In this document: positions 1-9,080 of the stretch, one piece after another
Layout of the letters: the number at the start of each line of letters is the position of its first letter
How positions within the stretch are numbered: position 1 is the first letter of the stretch
NCBI RefSeq assembly: GCF_000626635.1
Contig: NZ_CP007451.1
Span: 1,922,001 to 1,986,000 of the forward strand
Origin: Draconibacterium orientale
Lineage (GTDB): Bacteria; Bacteroidota; Bacteroidia; Bacteroidales; Prolixibacteraceae
DNA: 64,000 bases
Direction: 5' to 3'
Made by a program: the position numbers and the translations under genes
Notes under the pieces: generated by a model
Seen by the model: the letters and a program-made list of their open reading frames with translations, nothing else
What the model was told of the DNA's origin: nothing
The model's database searches: none

Positions 1-572
1 CCTTCACATGGTCCTTTACAATTACCAATATGATATTCCAAACACACTTTATACTTTCCTGACGCAATATTTTCGGGTGATAAATTGTAATTACAGGTGC
101 GTAATTTATATTCCGACTTAAATAATTCCAGCAGTGTTCTAACGGTATAAATTGAGGTGTATGGACCAAAATATTTTGAACCATCGCGAACCAGATTTCT
201 GGTTTTAAAAACGCGTGGAAAAGCTTCGTTTTTGATACAAATCCACGGATAACTTTTATCGTCTTTTAAGCGGATATTGTAACGTGGCTGATATTTTTTA
301 ATCAGGTTGTTTTCCAACAGCAAAGCATCCTGCTCGCTTTCCACCACCATGTGCTTTATATCGGCGATATTGCGCACCAATAAAGCTGTTTTCCGGTGAT
401 CGTGATTCTTTGTAAAATACGAAGAAACCCGCTTTCGCAGGTTTTTCGCTTTTCCGATGTAGATTATAGTATTCGTTTGATCTAAATACTGATAAATACC
501 GGGCTTATTCGGCAACACCGATATAAGCGTTTTTAAGTGATCAATATTCTTATTTTCGGTCTTATATTTCAA
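1..572 (-). CDS. uvrC: UvrABC system protein C, N-terminal part (runs off the window)
   Basis: Excinuclease subunit that makes the dual incisions in nucleotide excision repair. About 190 residues are visible. The GIY-YIG nuclease motif is clear (PGIYQY near residue 24, IIYIGKAKNLRKRVSSYF near 36-53), then KYFGPYTS, and finally CLEYHIGNCKGPC at the window edge, a hallmark of UvrC. The reading frame has no ATG at the expected place. It most likely starts at TTG (complement of 570-572), directly after the TAA of apt, so translation is probably coupled. The C-terminal RNase H-like and HhH domains lie outside the window. Confidence 0.93.
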   Translation of the reverse strand, partial: MKYKTENKNIDHLKTLISVLPNKPGIYQYLDQTNTIIYIGKAKNLRKRVSSYFTKNHDHRKTALLVRNIADIKHMVVESEQDALLLENNLIKKYQPRYNIRLKDDKSYPWICIKNEAFPRVFKTRNLVRDGSKYFGPYTSIYTVRTLLELFKSEYKLRTCNYNLSPENIASGKYKVCLEYHIGNCKGPCE

Positions 573-1094
573 TTACTGATATTTTACCAATACCTGAGTT
601 TCGTATTCTTTAAGTATTGATTTATTAGGTGTATTAATAAATTCCAGATCGCAAATAAAGCTAAAGTAAATATTTTCAACACCACATCTTTTTGCCAGAT
701 TTAATGCCGCAACAGCAGTTCCCCCGGTTGCCAGCAAATCATCGTGAATCAAAACCACATCGTTTTTCTCCAACGCATCGCTGTGCATTTCTACACTGTC
801 AACACCATATTCCAGCTCGTAAGATTCACTTAAAACGGTACTTGGCAATTTTCCTTTTTTACGTATCGGAACAAAACCAGCATCGAGACGATCTGCAATT
901 GCTCCGCCAAAAACAAAACCACGGGCTTCAAGACCAACAACTTTTGTAATCCCTTTCTCTTTAAAATTCTCTACGATTGTATTAGTAACAAACCTTACCG
1001 CTTCTTTATTTTTAAAAAGCGTTGTCACATCTTTAAAACTTATCCCCTCTTTCGGATAATCTGGAATTTCGCGTATTTCTCTTTTTAAATCCAT
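573..1094 (-). CDS. apt: Adenine phosphoribosyltransferase
   Basis: Cytosolic purine salvage enzyme: adenine plus PRPP gives AMP. The protein shows IPDYPKEGISFKDVTTL, GLEARGFVFGGAIA and the PRPP-binding loop VVLIHDDLLATGGTA, all typical of Apt. I start it at ATG 1094 (MDLKREIREIPDYP, 173 aa, normal family length). The longer frame to 1121 adds MFHVEQFCK, and that stretch is the translation of a parS site, so it is probably not coding. It sits between mnmG and uvrC in the same orientation, likely one transcript. Confidence 0.95.
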   Translation of the reverse strand: MDLKREIREIPDYPKEGISFKDVTTLFKNKEAVRFVTNTIVENFKEKGITKVVGLEARGFVFGGAIADRLDAGFVPIRKKGKLPSTVLSESYELEYGVDSVEMHSDALEKNDVVLIHDDLLATGGTAVAALNLAKRCGVENIYFSFICDLEFINTPNKSILKEYETQVLVKYQ

Positions 1095-1104
1095 TTTACA
1101 AAAT

Positions 1105-1120
1105 TGTTCCACGTGAAACA
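1105..1120. other. parS centromere-like site (ParB binding)
   Basis: The 16 bases TGTTCCACGTGAAACA match the widely conserved chromosomal parS consensus (TGTTNCACGTGAAACA) at every position. It lies in the short gap between mnmG and the preferred apt start. ParB/Spo0J binds such sites near the origin to organise and segregate the chromosome. parA and parB are not in this window. The match is seen directly; function is inferred. Confidence 0.85.
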
Positions 1121-3001
1121 TTATCGCCCCAAAAGAACCAATAAAACGTTTATATCAGCTGGTGACACACCTGATATTCGTTTTGCCTGTCCTATTGTTT
1201 TTGGTTTTATTTTATCTAGCTTTTGACGTGCTTCTGTGGAAATTGATTTTAACTCGTTATAATTAAATTTATTTTCAATATTTATATTTTCAAATTTATC
1301 CAACTTTTCTGCCAGTTGCTTTTCGCGATTAATATATCCTTCGTATTTAATCACAATTTCGGCTCCTTCTATAATTTCTGTTTTTCTGGCCTCCGTAACC
1401 CGTTCCAGAAATGTTTTAAACGGGGTGATTACTTCAATCAAATCAAATATTGAAATCTGAGGGCGTAAAATAAGGTCGAATAATTTAACTCCCTGCTTTA
1501 ATTCAGAAGTACCTTTTTCTGTAAGTAATTGATTTACAAAGCGTGGCTTAACCGAAAAATCTTTTGCGTAAGCAATAATTTCCTGAATTAAGGCTGTTTT
1601 TTCCTGCAACAAATTAAGACGTTCTAGCGAAGCCAGACCCAATTTATACGATTTTTCGGTTAAACGGATGTCAGCATTGTCTTGACGGAGTAAAATTCTA
1701 AATTCTGCCCTACTGGTAAACATTCGGTAAGGTTCATCTACTCCTTTTGTTACAAGATCGTCAATCAATACTCCAATGTAGGCTTCGTTTCTTTTTAAAA
1801 CAAAAGTATCGTTATTTCCTGCCGATTTTAAATGCGCGTTTATACCGGCCATTATTCCTTGCGCCCCTGCTTCCTCATATCCGGTTGTTCCGTTAATTTG
1901 TCCTGCGAAAAACAAATTGTCGATAATTTTGGTTTCCAGGGTATGATTTAATTGAGTAGGATCGAAATAATCGTATTCAATTGCATAACCAGGACGGAAT
2001 ATCTTTGCCTTTTCCAAGCCGGCTATTTTATGTAAACCTTTTAACTGAACCTGCCAGGGAAGTGAGGAAGAAAAACCATTTAAATAATACTCGATTGTAT
2101 TTTCTCCTTCTGGCTCTAAAAACAACTGATGTTTTTCCTTTTCAGCAAAAGTTACCAGTTTGGATTCGATACTCGGACAATAACGTGGTCCGGTACTTTG
2201 GATAGTTCCATCGAACATTGGTGAATCCTCAAATCCTTCCTGTAGCTCGCTATGCACTTCGGAACTGGTATGTGTGATCCAGCACGAACGCTGTTTCAAT
2301 TTTGTTTCGGTACCAGGCAAATAGGAGAATTTATAGTGTCCGGTATCGCCCTTTTGTTCCGTAAGTTTCGAAAAATCAATGGTTCTGCCATCTATACGTA
2401 CGGGTGTCCCGGTTTTCATTCGGCCGGTTTTAAAACCAGCTTCCAGTAACTGTTCTGAAATGTTGTATGATGCGGCTTCTCCAATACGTCCACCGGCAAG
2501 CTTTTCCTGCCCTATATGCATTAAACCGTTTAAAAAAGTGCCATTGGTTAAAACAACCGTATTCGATTCAAACTCGATACCTATTTTGGTTTTTACACCT
2601 TTTACCTGTTTATCTTTAATTATTAGTTGAATAACAGCATCTTGCCATAAATCAAGATTATCAGTGTTTTCCACAATGTTCCTCCATTCTTCAACAAAGC
2701 GAAAGCGGTCGTTTTGTGCACGTGGACTCCACATTGCAGGTCCTTTCGACTTATTAAGCATACGGAACTGAATAGTAGTTTTATCGGCCAAAATACCTGA
2801 ATAACCACCCAATGCATCGATTTCGCGTACAATCTGACCTTTTGCAATTCCGCCCATAGCCGGATTACACGACATCTGACCATATTTGGTCATATCCATA
2901 GTGATCAGTAATGTTTTCGATCCAAGGTTTGCAGCTGCTGTTGCTGCTTCGCATCCGGCATGTCCTCCCCCAACAACAATTACATCATATTTCTCCATCA
3001 T
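1121..3001 (-). CDS. mnmG: tRNA uridine-5-carboxymethylaminomethyl(34) synthesis enzyme MnmG (GidA)
   Basis: FAD enzyme that works with MnmE to modify U34 in the wobble position of tRNAs. At 626 aa it has the usual length. The N-terminal dinucleotide fold VGGGHAGCEAATAAANLG is at residues 10-27, followed by SCNPAMGGIAKGQIVREIDALGG, GTFLNG, and the C-terminal helical domain ending ARRISG-like (AKRISGVSPADINVLL). Its stop overlaps the longer apt frame and its start overlaps the ybeY stop (2998-3001). gidA is a frequent neighbour of bacterial origins, which fits the parS site and the origin candidate nearby. Confidence 0.97.
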   Translation of the reverse strand: MMEKYDVIVVGGGHAGCEAATAAANLGSKTLLITMDMTKYGQMSCNPAMGGIAKGQIVREIDALGGYSGILADKTTIQFRMLNKSKGPAMWSPRAQNDRFRFVEEWRNIVENTDNLDLWQDAVIQLIIKDKQVKGVKTKIGIEFESNTVVLTNGTFLNGLMHIGQEKLAGGRIGEAASYNISEQLLEAGFKTGRMKTGTPVRIDGRTIDFSKLTEQKGDTGHYKFSYLPGTETKLKQRSCWITHTSSEVHSELQEGFEDSPMFDGTIQSTGPRYCPSIESKLVTFAEKEKHQLFLEPEGENTIEYYLNGFSSSLPWQVQLKGLHKIAGLEKAKIFRPGYAIEYDYFDPTQLNHTLETKIIDNLFFAGQINGTTGYEEAGAQGIMAGINAHLKSAGNNDTFVLKRNEAYIGVLIDDLVTKGVDEPYRMFTSRAEFRILLRQDNADIRLTEKSYKLGLASLERLNLLQEKTALIQEIIAYAKDFSVKPRFVNQLLTEKGTSELKQGVKLFDLILRPQISIFDLIEVITPFKTFLERVTEARKTEIIEGAEIVIKYEGYINREKQLAEKLDKFENINIENKFNYNELKSISTEARQKLDKIKPKTIGQAKRISGVSPADINVLLVLLGR

Positions 3002-3435
3002 ACCTTCAGTGCTTTAAAATCTATTTTTGCAAGATAAAACTCTTCCATTTTTGTCATCTCCTCTTGCTCTTCATCGGTTTTATCTTTATATCCTACTAAA
3101 TGCAGAACTCCATGCAGAACAACACGATACAATTCTTTTAATTGCGAAATACCGTAATTTTCTGCATTTTCGTTAACTCTGTCGAGACTTATAAATAAAT
3201 CGCCCGAAATTACATTTTTCTCTACGTAATCAAAAGTTATTATATCTGTATAATAGTCATGATTAAGATATTGTTTATTCATAGCGAGCAAAAACTCGTC
3301 GGAGCAATATACAATTGTAAGTTCTCCAAGTTCATACTTTTCATTGATGACAAGACTTTCAATCTGATTTTTTAGAAAATCTTCATGAAACGATATCGCT
3401 TTGATATCTTCAAAATAAAATTCTATTGATTTCAT
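2998..3435 (-). CDS. ybeY: rRNA maturation RNase YbeY
   Basis: Zinc-dependent single-strand endoribonuclease for rRNA processing and ribosome quality control. The 145-aa protein carries the family motif as HGVLHLVGYKDKTDEEQEEM. In the usual HGxLHLxGYDH motif the third metal ligand is histidine; here that position is aspartate (GYKD). I recall the same GYKDKT form in other Bacteroidota, so this is probably a lineage variant with an altered third ligand. The gene overlaps both mnmG and the upstream ATP-binding protein by about 4 bases, indicating translational coupling. Confidence 0.93.
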   Translation of the reverse strand: MKSIEFYFEDIKAISFHEDFLKNQIESLVINEKYELGELTIVYCSDEFLLAMNKQYLNHDYYTDIITFDYVEKNVISGDLFISLDRVNENAENYGISQLKELYRVVLHGVLHLVGYKDKTDEEQEEMTKMEEFYLAKIDFKALKV

Positions 3436-3842
3436 TCACAGACAATATGGAAACTTAGACTGTTTCCTTTTTTATTAAATACAACATTTTGGGCAATACT
3501 TTTAATAATATGTATTCCACGCCCTGTTTCGTTTAAAAGATTATCCTTATGAGTCGGATCCGGGATGTTTTCCACATCAAATCCCTCTCCTTCATCAGTA
3601 ACCCGAACATGAATAAGATGGCTTTTACAATCAATGGTAAGTTCTACAGTTTTTCTATAGTCTTCCTTATTACCATGAACTATAGAATTTGTAGTAGCTT
3701 CAGAAATACATAAAAATACGGAGTTAAAGCATTTTTCAGGCATATTATGAAAATTAAAATGTGCCCTTACAAATTCTTCCACCTTTTTTATTTCTTCACT
3801 TACCGACCTTATTACCAATATATTGGGTGGTTTATTTTTCAC
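3432..3842 (-). CDS. ATP-binding protein, anti-sigma regulatory kinase (RsbW/SpoIIAB-like HATPase)
   Basis: A 136-aa single-domain GHKL ATPase. The N box is ISEATTNSIVHGNK (about residues 48-61), followed by the G1 box DEGEGFDVENI and the lid NETGRGIHIIKSI. Such proteins in the RsbW/SpoIIAB group bind or phosphorylate anti-sigma antagonists; no STAS partner is visible in the window, so the target is unknown. It overlaps DUF4175 upstream by 11 bases and ybeY downstream by 4 bases, so it belongs to the same operon. Confidence 0.85.
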   Translation of the reverse strand: MKNKPPNILVIRSVSEEIKKVEEFVRAHFNFHNMPEKCFNSVFLCISEATTNSIVHGNKEDYRKTVELTIDCKSHLIHVRVTDEGEGFDVENIPDPTHKDNLLNETGRGIHIIKSIAQNVVFNKKGNSLSFHIVCE

Positions 3843-6800
3843 TCTGGTTTTGTATTTTATTTAAATAATCTTTGTATTTTTTGTTGTAAAAGTTATTTAA
3901 TGTATTTGAATTTCGGTTTAAATACTCAATGGTAAAATTCTCTTTTTCCTTATACTCAAAAAACTTAACAGGGTTACTGTAGAAATCGTCAGCACTTTCC
4001 GATTCACGCTTATCTTCGAATTCGCGTTCTGTTTCGGCCCTTTCAGCTTCGAGTAAGCGGGTGGTTATAAGGTTCTGACGGGCAATGGTTTCGGCGTTAA
4101 TTGATTTATTCATCAACTCCCTTCTGTTTTCTTCAAGCATCTGATCGATTTTTTTTAACGTTTCCTGTGCCTGGCTACCAACCTGGCCGTTATTCATTAA
4201 GTCGCGCAGCATTTGCTGCATCATCTCGTGCTGCATCAGGCTCTGCCCCATTTGTTTGCTTAATCCCTGCGAATTTCCGTTTTTCATTTGCTCAATCATC
4301 TTCTGCAACTGTTGTTTTATACTTTCCGATGATTCTTTAAGGTCCTGCATTCCGCTCCCCATACCTCCGGGATTTTCGCATTGTTGATCGCCCGGCTGTG
4401 CATTTGCCATCTGTTTTTCCAGCTGCTCTAACGATTCGTTTAATAAAAGCGCCAGATTATTTATGGCGGTAATTACAAATTGCTGACTACCTCTGGCTTG
4501 CGGAAACAAACCTTCCTCCAGTTGTTCGCCCGATTTTGTCAGGTTTAATTCCATGTTCACCAACTCATTGTTTATCATACTTGAGATTTGTGGTGTACGT
4601 TTCGCCAGAGCATACAACGAATCTCTTACAATTTTACTCTGGTCTTCAATGCGTTTTTGTTCTTTATTCAGTTCGGTTAACCGCGGATCTTTTGCACTAA
4701 TACTACTTAAGCCGTTTAATACATCTTCCTGATTAAACGACAAAAGCACGAGATTATCTAAAATTTGCCGTAGATTTTGTATGTTCTCCTGGTTTTGCTG
4801 CATGCTGTTCATGTCGAGCATTTGCTGCATGGCAAACGCGGCATTTTTCATTTGCTCCGAAGTTTTCTGAATACTTTGGCTCGACTTTTTACGGTTCTTT
4901 TTCTCCAGGTTTTGTTTACTTTCTTCCGAACTGTTTTGCATTTCCCTAAATTCCTCGTCAAAATCATCAAAACCAATTGGTTTCTCCAATTCTTTATTCA
5001 TTTCCAGCGTTTCACCTAACCGTTTTTCCAGCTCATTCAGTTTTTCCTGATGTTCGTTTACCTTTTCGCTTATTTCTTCAAAATTCTTCTCCTCGCTTAC
5101 CTCCCTGGCCATGTTCTCCTCTTCCCTGGCCAATTCATTCATCTCATCGGTAATCTCCTGCAGTTTTTGCTCTACCTTGAACTTCTTCAGCATCTCCAGG
5201 TTTCTATCCAGTTGTTTCTGCAAATCGTCCATGGTTACGTTCATATCCCGGCTAAGTTCGTTCAGCTTTTTACTGTCGAATTCTTCAGCCAGCTTATTGA
5301 ATTCATCCATTAATTCTTGCAACTCATCGGTAAAAACTTCTTTAAGCAATTCCTCTATTTGCTTTTGTTTTTCAATTATCTCTTCTGAGTTATCATTAAA
5401 CGAATTCAGGTAATTATTTAGCTTTTTATTATCCTGTTTTATTTTATCGTATAGTTTTTCCAGTTGATTTTGCTTTTGTACAATGTCGTTAACCATCTGC
5501 GATTTTTCCCAGTCAGAAGTGTTGGTATCCATATTTTTAATCTGCAGATTTTGCAAATTCTTCTGGATTTCTTTCGATAACTGCTGGCTTTCGGCAATCA
5601 TTTTTTCCAGGTTTTCGAACTGCTCTTTTTCGTTGGCTTCCAGCTCTTCTTTATCAGGAAATACAAAAGTATAACTATCAGAAGTAGTGGTTTTATAACC
5701 GTTTATTACATCGTTATCCGAAACCGAAAAGTAGTACGAAATAGCTCCTTCCGAACCGACATCGTTAAAATCGTAACTAAAATAAAACTCCTGATCGCTA
5801 ATATTCCCCGAAAATGGCAAAGCTATAGCGGTATCTTCGTTGGCCATATTGCAATGAAAATTTAGCCCTGAAAAACCATAGTCATCGCCAATTACACCTT
5901 TAAAAAAGAAACGTGTTAAACGTGTTGAATCTTCAATACGCATTACCTCAATATCCGGGTAAATATCCGGTATCACATCAATATTGTACGATAGCGCCAA
6001 TTCTTCGTCAGTAACTTTATTACGTATATAAACATTGTAATTACTTGATTTATAAACCGTTTTTTCTACTTCAAATAGTTCTTCGTTTTCAGTTGCAGTA
6101 ACCCGAATGGAGTCGTTAAACATCAAAGCCAGCGAGTCAACATCGATTCCTGTGAACTGCCATTTTAAAATTGTTCCACATGGAACCTGCACATCTCCGA
6201 TGTTCTCAAGCAGCTGCGATTCGCTTAATGTATAGCCTGGCGGATTTACATTAACGGTAAATGAATTAATACCCGGTTTAGGCAGTAATTGCAAGATATA
6301 AATATCTGATTTATAATTTAAATCGGTAAAATAAAATGAAACCGGATTGATCACTGAAGCCATTTCAAATTCATATTTTCCGGTTTCTGTTGTTTTCATC
6401 AGGTAATTATTACCTTCTATATTTATATATACTACTTGTGGAATTTCATCGCCTTCGGCAATAACTTTCACTGTATAGGGGTCTCCTTTTTTAACTTTTA
6501 AACTTCCGTTTGTTAAGTGAAAAGAAAAAGGAGCCGGTTTAACAAACTCCTGGTTGTAATGTACCAAACGATTTGTTGAATCTGTAAAAATGTTTTTATT
6601 GGCTAAGAATATTCCAGAGGCGATTAAAATACTAAATATCAGATAAATAGAAACAATTTTAACATTCTTATACTCAATGGCTTCGTTAAAATCGAACACT
6701 TTTAACTCATCAATTTTCTGATCGATACTGGCAATTAACAAATCGTTGGAATACTTTTTATCGTGCAAACTCGATAGTTCAATGATATTCAGTAACTTAT

Positions 6801-7119
6801 CTTTTATATCGCCAAAATGTTTTTGAATCAGTTGAGTGGATGATTTCAGATCGATAGGTTTTAAAATATGTAGTAAGCGGAATAGTGGAATGAGAATAAA
6901 CTGCGTACTTACCAAACCAGCAAAAATAAGGTAGCCGTAAAAGATGACCTTACGTGTTAACGATGAAAGGTAAATATAGTATTCAACTACTGAAAATACT
7001 GTGTATAAGGTAATTAACAAAACAAAAACCAAAGCTGTCCCTCTAACCAACCTATACAAGCCATATTTAAACCTGAATGCGTTTAGTTTATTAACAAGTA
7101 TGTTGAAATTTTCTGTCAT
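3832..7119 (-). CDS. DUF4175 family large membrane-anchored coiled-coil protein
   Basis: A 1095-aa protein. Two or three hydrophobic segments lie near the N terminus (about residues 25-45, 60-80 and 150-170). A long beta-rich, presumably periplasmic region follows (about 190-480). From about 490 to 1050 comes a very long Glu/Lys/Gln/Asn-rich alpha-helical coiled coil. This layout is that of Bacteroidota DUF4175 proteins, whose function is unknown. It is the first gene of the leftward operon and starts at the edge of the putative origin. A structural envelope role is plausible but unproven. Confidence 0.85.
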   Translation of the reverse strand: MTENFNILVNKLNAFRFKYGLYRLVRGTALVFVLLITLYTVFSVVEYYIYLSSLTRKVIFYGYLIFAGLVSTQFILIPLFRLLHILKPIDLKSSTQLIQKHFGDIKDKLLNIIELSSLHDKKYSNDLLIASIDQKIDELKVFDFNEAIEYKNVKIVSIYLIFSILIASGIFLANKNIFTDSTNRLVHYNQEFVKPAPFSFHLTNGSLKVKKGDPYTVKVIAEGDEIPQVVYINIEGNNYLMKTTETGKYEFEMASVINPVSFYFTDLNYKSDIYILQLLPKPGINSFTVNVNPPGYTLSESQLLENIGDVQVPCGTILKWQFTGIDVDSLALMFNDSIRVTATENEELFEVEKTVYKSSNYNVYIRNKVTDEELALSYNIDVIPDIYPDIEVMRIEDSTRLTRFFFKGVIGDDYGFSGLNFHCNMANEDTAIALPFSGNISDQEFYFSYDFNDVGSEGAISYYFSVSDNDVINGYKTTTSDSYTFVFPDKEELEANEKEQFENLEKMIAESQQLSKEIQKNLQNLQIKNMDTNTSDWEKSQMVNDIVQKQNQLEKLYDKIKQDNKKLNNYLNSFNDNSEEIIEKQKQIEELLKEVFTDELQELMDEFNKLAEEFDSKKLNELSRDMNVTMDDLQKQLDRNLEMLKKFKVEQKLQEITDEMNELAREEENMAREVSEEKNFEEISEKVNEHQEKLNELEKRLGETLEMNKELEKPIGFDDFDEEFREMQNSSEESKQNLEKKNRKKSSQSIQKTSEQMKNAAFAMQQMLDMNSMQQNQENIQNLRQILDNLVLLSFNQEDVLNGLSSISAKDPRLTELNKEQKRIEDQSKIVRDSLYALAKRTPQISSMINNELVNMELNLTKSGEQLEEGLFPQARGSQQFVITAINNLALLLNESLEQLEKQMANAQPGDQQCENPGGMGSGMQDLKESSESIKQQLQKMIEQMKNGNSQGLSKQMGQSLMQHEMMQQMLRDLMNNGQVGSQAQETLKKIDQMLEENRRELMNKSINAETIARQNLITTRLLEAERAETEREFEDKRESESADDFYSNPVKFFEYKEKENFTIEYLNRNSNTLNNFYNKKYKDYLNKIQNQSEK

Positions 7120-7130
7120 TCTGCTTAAAG

Positions 7131-7556
7131 TTCTTATTTCTCAAACGTTTATTATTTTCACCAATTGTTAATAATTGTGGATAAACATGTCAAAAAAACA
7201 AAAGTAATCTTTTAAACTAATTTTTGTATTCTTCAGTTTTTTCATCATATAATTTCGCATTTCAAAAACCGTCGTTAATCTTACAGAATTTTGATGCCCG
7301 TTTATTCACAACAAATACACCTGTTAAAAACGTCAGTTCTCTTTCCACTTTTACTATTAACAGTTGTTAAAAAGAAAAGTTATATAGTTACCAAAGAACA
7401 AATTAACCTGTGAAATAGTTGTTGAAAACAGTAGGGCAAACATGTTTACAGTTTCTGCATAATTGGTAAAAAATAGTAATTAACAATTACCAACAGGATA
7501 TAATAACTAGTATTAATTTTTAAATTTGTTTAATTATTAATAATAATAGAAGAAGA
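7131..7556. other. Candidate chromosomal replication origin (oriC)
   Basis: This is a 426-bp gene-free gap between two divergent gene sets. It holds two perfect DnaA boxes (TTATNCACA) on opposite strands: TGTGGATAA at 7176-7184 and TTATTCACA at 7302-7310. The right part (about 7480-7555) is almost pure A/T with runs of TAAT/TTAA, suitable as an unwinding element. Genes leave the gap on both sides, as expected for leading-strand orientation. A consensus parS is 6 kb to the left. dnaA is not adjacent, and no origin function is proven by sequence alone. Confidence 0.6.
7521..7528 (+). promoter_or_regulatory. Putative -7 box (TAAATTTG) for the response regulator gene
   Basis: TAAATTTG fits the Bacteroidota -7 consensus TAnnTTTG. 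It is 28 bases upstream of the TTG start at 7557, inside the AT-rich right half of the origin candidate. No clear -33 element was identified, so support is moderate. Confidence 0.4.
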
Positions 7557-7931
7557 TTGGACATACTACTTGTAGAAGACAACCTATTAAATCAAAAGGT
7601 GGTTATATTTAATTTGAAGAAATATAACTACAACGTTACTGCAGTTACCAACGGACCCGAAGCAATTGAGCAGGTAAAGCAGCACGCCTACGATCTGGTG
7701 TTAATGGATATTATGCTTCCCGAAATGGACGGCTACGAAATTACCGCGGCTATTCGCGATTACGAAACCGCAAACGCCATTGAAAACCCTGTTCCCATTA
7801 TTGCTATAACGGCTAACACGCTCGACAATGATCGTGAGCGCTGTTTTAACGTAGGAATGAACGAGTATTTATCAAAACCCTTTACAGCTGCCCAGCTTAT
7901 TGAAAAAATACGCATCTTTATTCCCGAATAA
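7557..7931 (+). CDS. Stand-alone response regulator (CheY-like receiver)
   Basis: A single 124-aa receiver domain without an output domain. Acidic pair E7-D8 (LLVEDN), phospho-acceptor D51 (LVLMDIMLPEMDG), the switch threonine in AITANT (near residue 86) and K107 in YLSKPF are all present, so it should be phosphorylatable. The start is TTG at 7557; no in-frame ATG exists before the conserved first strand. The sequence resembles receivers of hybrid histidine kinases (DIMLPEMDGYE, CFNVGMNEYLSKP). ruvB follows after about 12 bases. No partner kinase is in the window. Confidence 0.9.
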   Translation: MDILLVEDNLLNQKVVIFNLKKYNYNVTAVTNGPEAIEQVKQHAYDLVLMDIMLPEMDGYEITAAIRDYETANAIENPVPIIAITANTLDNDRERCFNVGMNEYLSKPFTAAQLIEKIRIFIPE

Positions 7932-7943
7932 GAGTTAGTGCTG

Positions 7944-8963
7944 ATGGATGGATTAGATATTAGAGGAAATTCATATACGGATACCGAAAGAGAGCTGGAT
8001 AAGCGGTTACGCCCTTTACAATTTGATGATTTTAGCGGACAAAAACAAATTGTTGAAAACCTTGAAATTTTTGTAAAGGCAGCGCTTTTACGTGGCGAAG
8101 CTCTGGATCATGTTTTACTGCACGGACCTCCGGGACTGGGTAAAACAACCTTGTCGAATATTATTGCCAACGAACTGGGAGTCGGGATAAAAATCACTTC
8201 CGGACCAGTATTGGATAAACCAGGCGATTTGGCGGGCTTATTGACCAACCTTGAAGAAAACGATGTGTTGTTCATCGACGAAATTCACCGCCTCTCCCCT
8301 GTTGTTGAAGAATATTTGTATTCGGCCATGGAAGATTTCCGTATCGATATAATGATCGACAAAGGACCGAGTGCACGTTCGGTACAAATAGAGCTGAATT
8401 CGTTTACGCTGATTGGAGCCACTACCCGGTCGGGATTATTAACGTCGCCTTTGCGCGCACGTTTTGGTATCAATTCTCACCTGGAGTATTATGATGGCGA
8501 TATTTTAACGCAAATCGTTAAAAGGTCCGCAGGTATACTAAATGTGGAGATAAGCGACGAGGCGGCTCATGAGATAGCTTTCCGGAGCCGTGGCACTCCG
8601 CGTATCGTAAATTCATTGCTGCGTCGTGTTCGCGACTTTGCACAGGTAAAAGGTAATGGTACCATTGATATGGATATTACGCGTCATGCTTTGTCGGCTT
8701 TAAACATCGATAAATACGGCCTGGACGAAATGGATAACCGAATTTTAAAAGCTATCATCAATAAATTTAAAGGCGGACCGGTGGGAATTACAACCATTGC
8801 AACAGCCGTTGGCGAAGATGCCGGAACCATTGAAGAGGTGTACGAACCGTTTTTAATAAAAGAAGGTTTTATAAAACGAACACCTCGCGGAAGAGAAGTT
8901 ACTGATTTGGCCTATAAACATTTAGGTCGCGTTCGGTACGGCGACTCCCCTAGCCTTTTTTAA
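7944..8963 (+). CDS. ruvB: Holliday junction branch migration DNA helicase RuvB
   Basis: AAA+ motor that with RuvA drives branch migration of Holliday junctions. Walker [10 protein letters not shown], Walker B FIDEIHRL, sensor-type [18 protein letters not shown] with the arginine finger region, and the C-terminal winged helix ([15 protein letters not shown], then RTPRGREVT) are all in place. Length (about 339 aa) is normal. A GTG at 7938 would add two residues; I prefer ATG 7944 (MDGLDIRG). The stop lies within a short AGCCTTTTTTAAGGCT hairpin. Confidence 0.96.
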   Translation: MDGLDIRGNSYTDTERELDKRLRPLQFDDFSGQKQIVENLEIFVKAALLRGEALDHVLLHGPPGLGKTTLSNIIANELGVGIKITSGPVLDKPGDLAGLLTNLEENDVLFIDEIHRLSPVVEEYLYSAMEDFRIDIMIDKGPSARSVQIELNSFTLIGATTRSGLLTSPLRARFGINSHLEYYDGDILTQIVKRSAGILNVEISDEAAHEIAFRSRGTPRIVNSLLRRVRDFAQVKGNGTIDMDITRHALSALNIDKYGLDEMDNRILKAIINKFKGGPVGITTIATAVGEDAGTIEEVYEPFLIKEGFIKRTPRGREVTDLAYKHLGRVRYGDSPSLF

Positions 8964-8968
8964 GGCTG

Positions 8969-9072
8969 GAATGACGAATTTCGATTAACGATTTTAGATT
9001 TATGATCGGAAAAGAAGTAGACAGTTTCAATTGAAGGATACTTCTAAAATCTACATTCGTTAATCATCATTC
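8969..9072. repeat. Dispersed inverted-repeat element, copy A
   Basis: About 104 bp between ruvB and the glutaminyl cyclase gene. The ends are imperfect inverted repeats built from GATTAACGA and GATTTTAGA words. The reverse complement matches the element at 20281-20391 almost exactly over about 30 bp at each end, while the middle differs. This looks like a small non-autonomous mobile or hairpin element. The strands could fold into one long stem. Confidence 0.65.
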
Positions 9073-9080
9073 GAAATTCT

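Noticed and set aside
6172-6187. TGTTCCACATGGAACC inside the DUF4175 gene, similar to parS
   Set aside because: It differs from the consensus at three positions, including the central CACGTG, which ParB needs. Probably chance; it is worth only a mention because a true site is 5 kb away.
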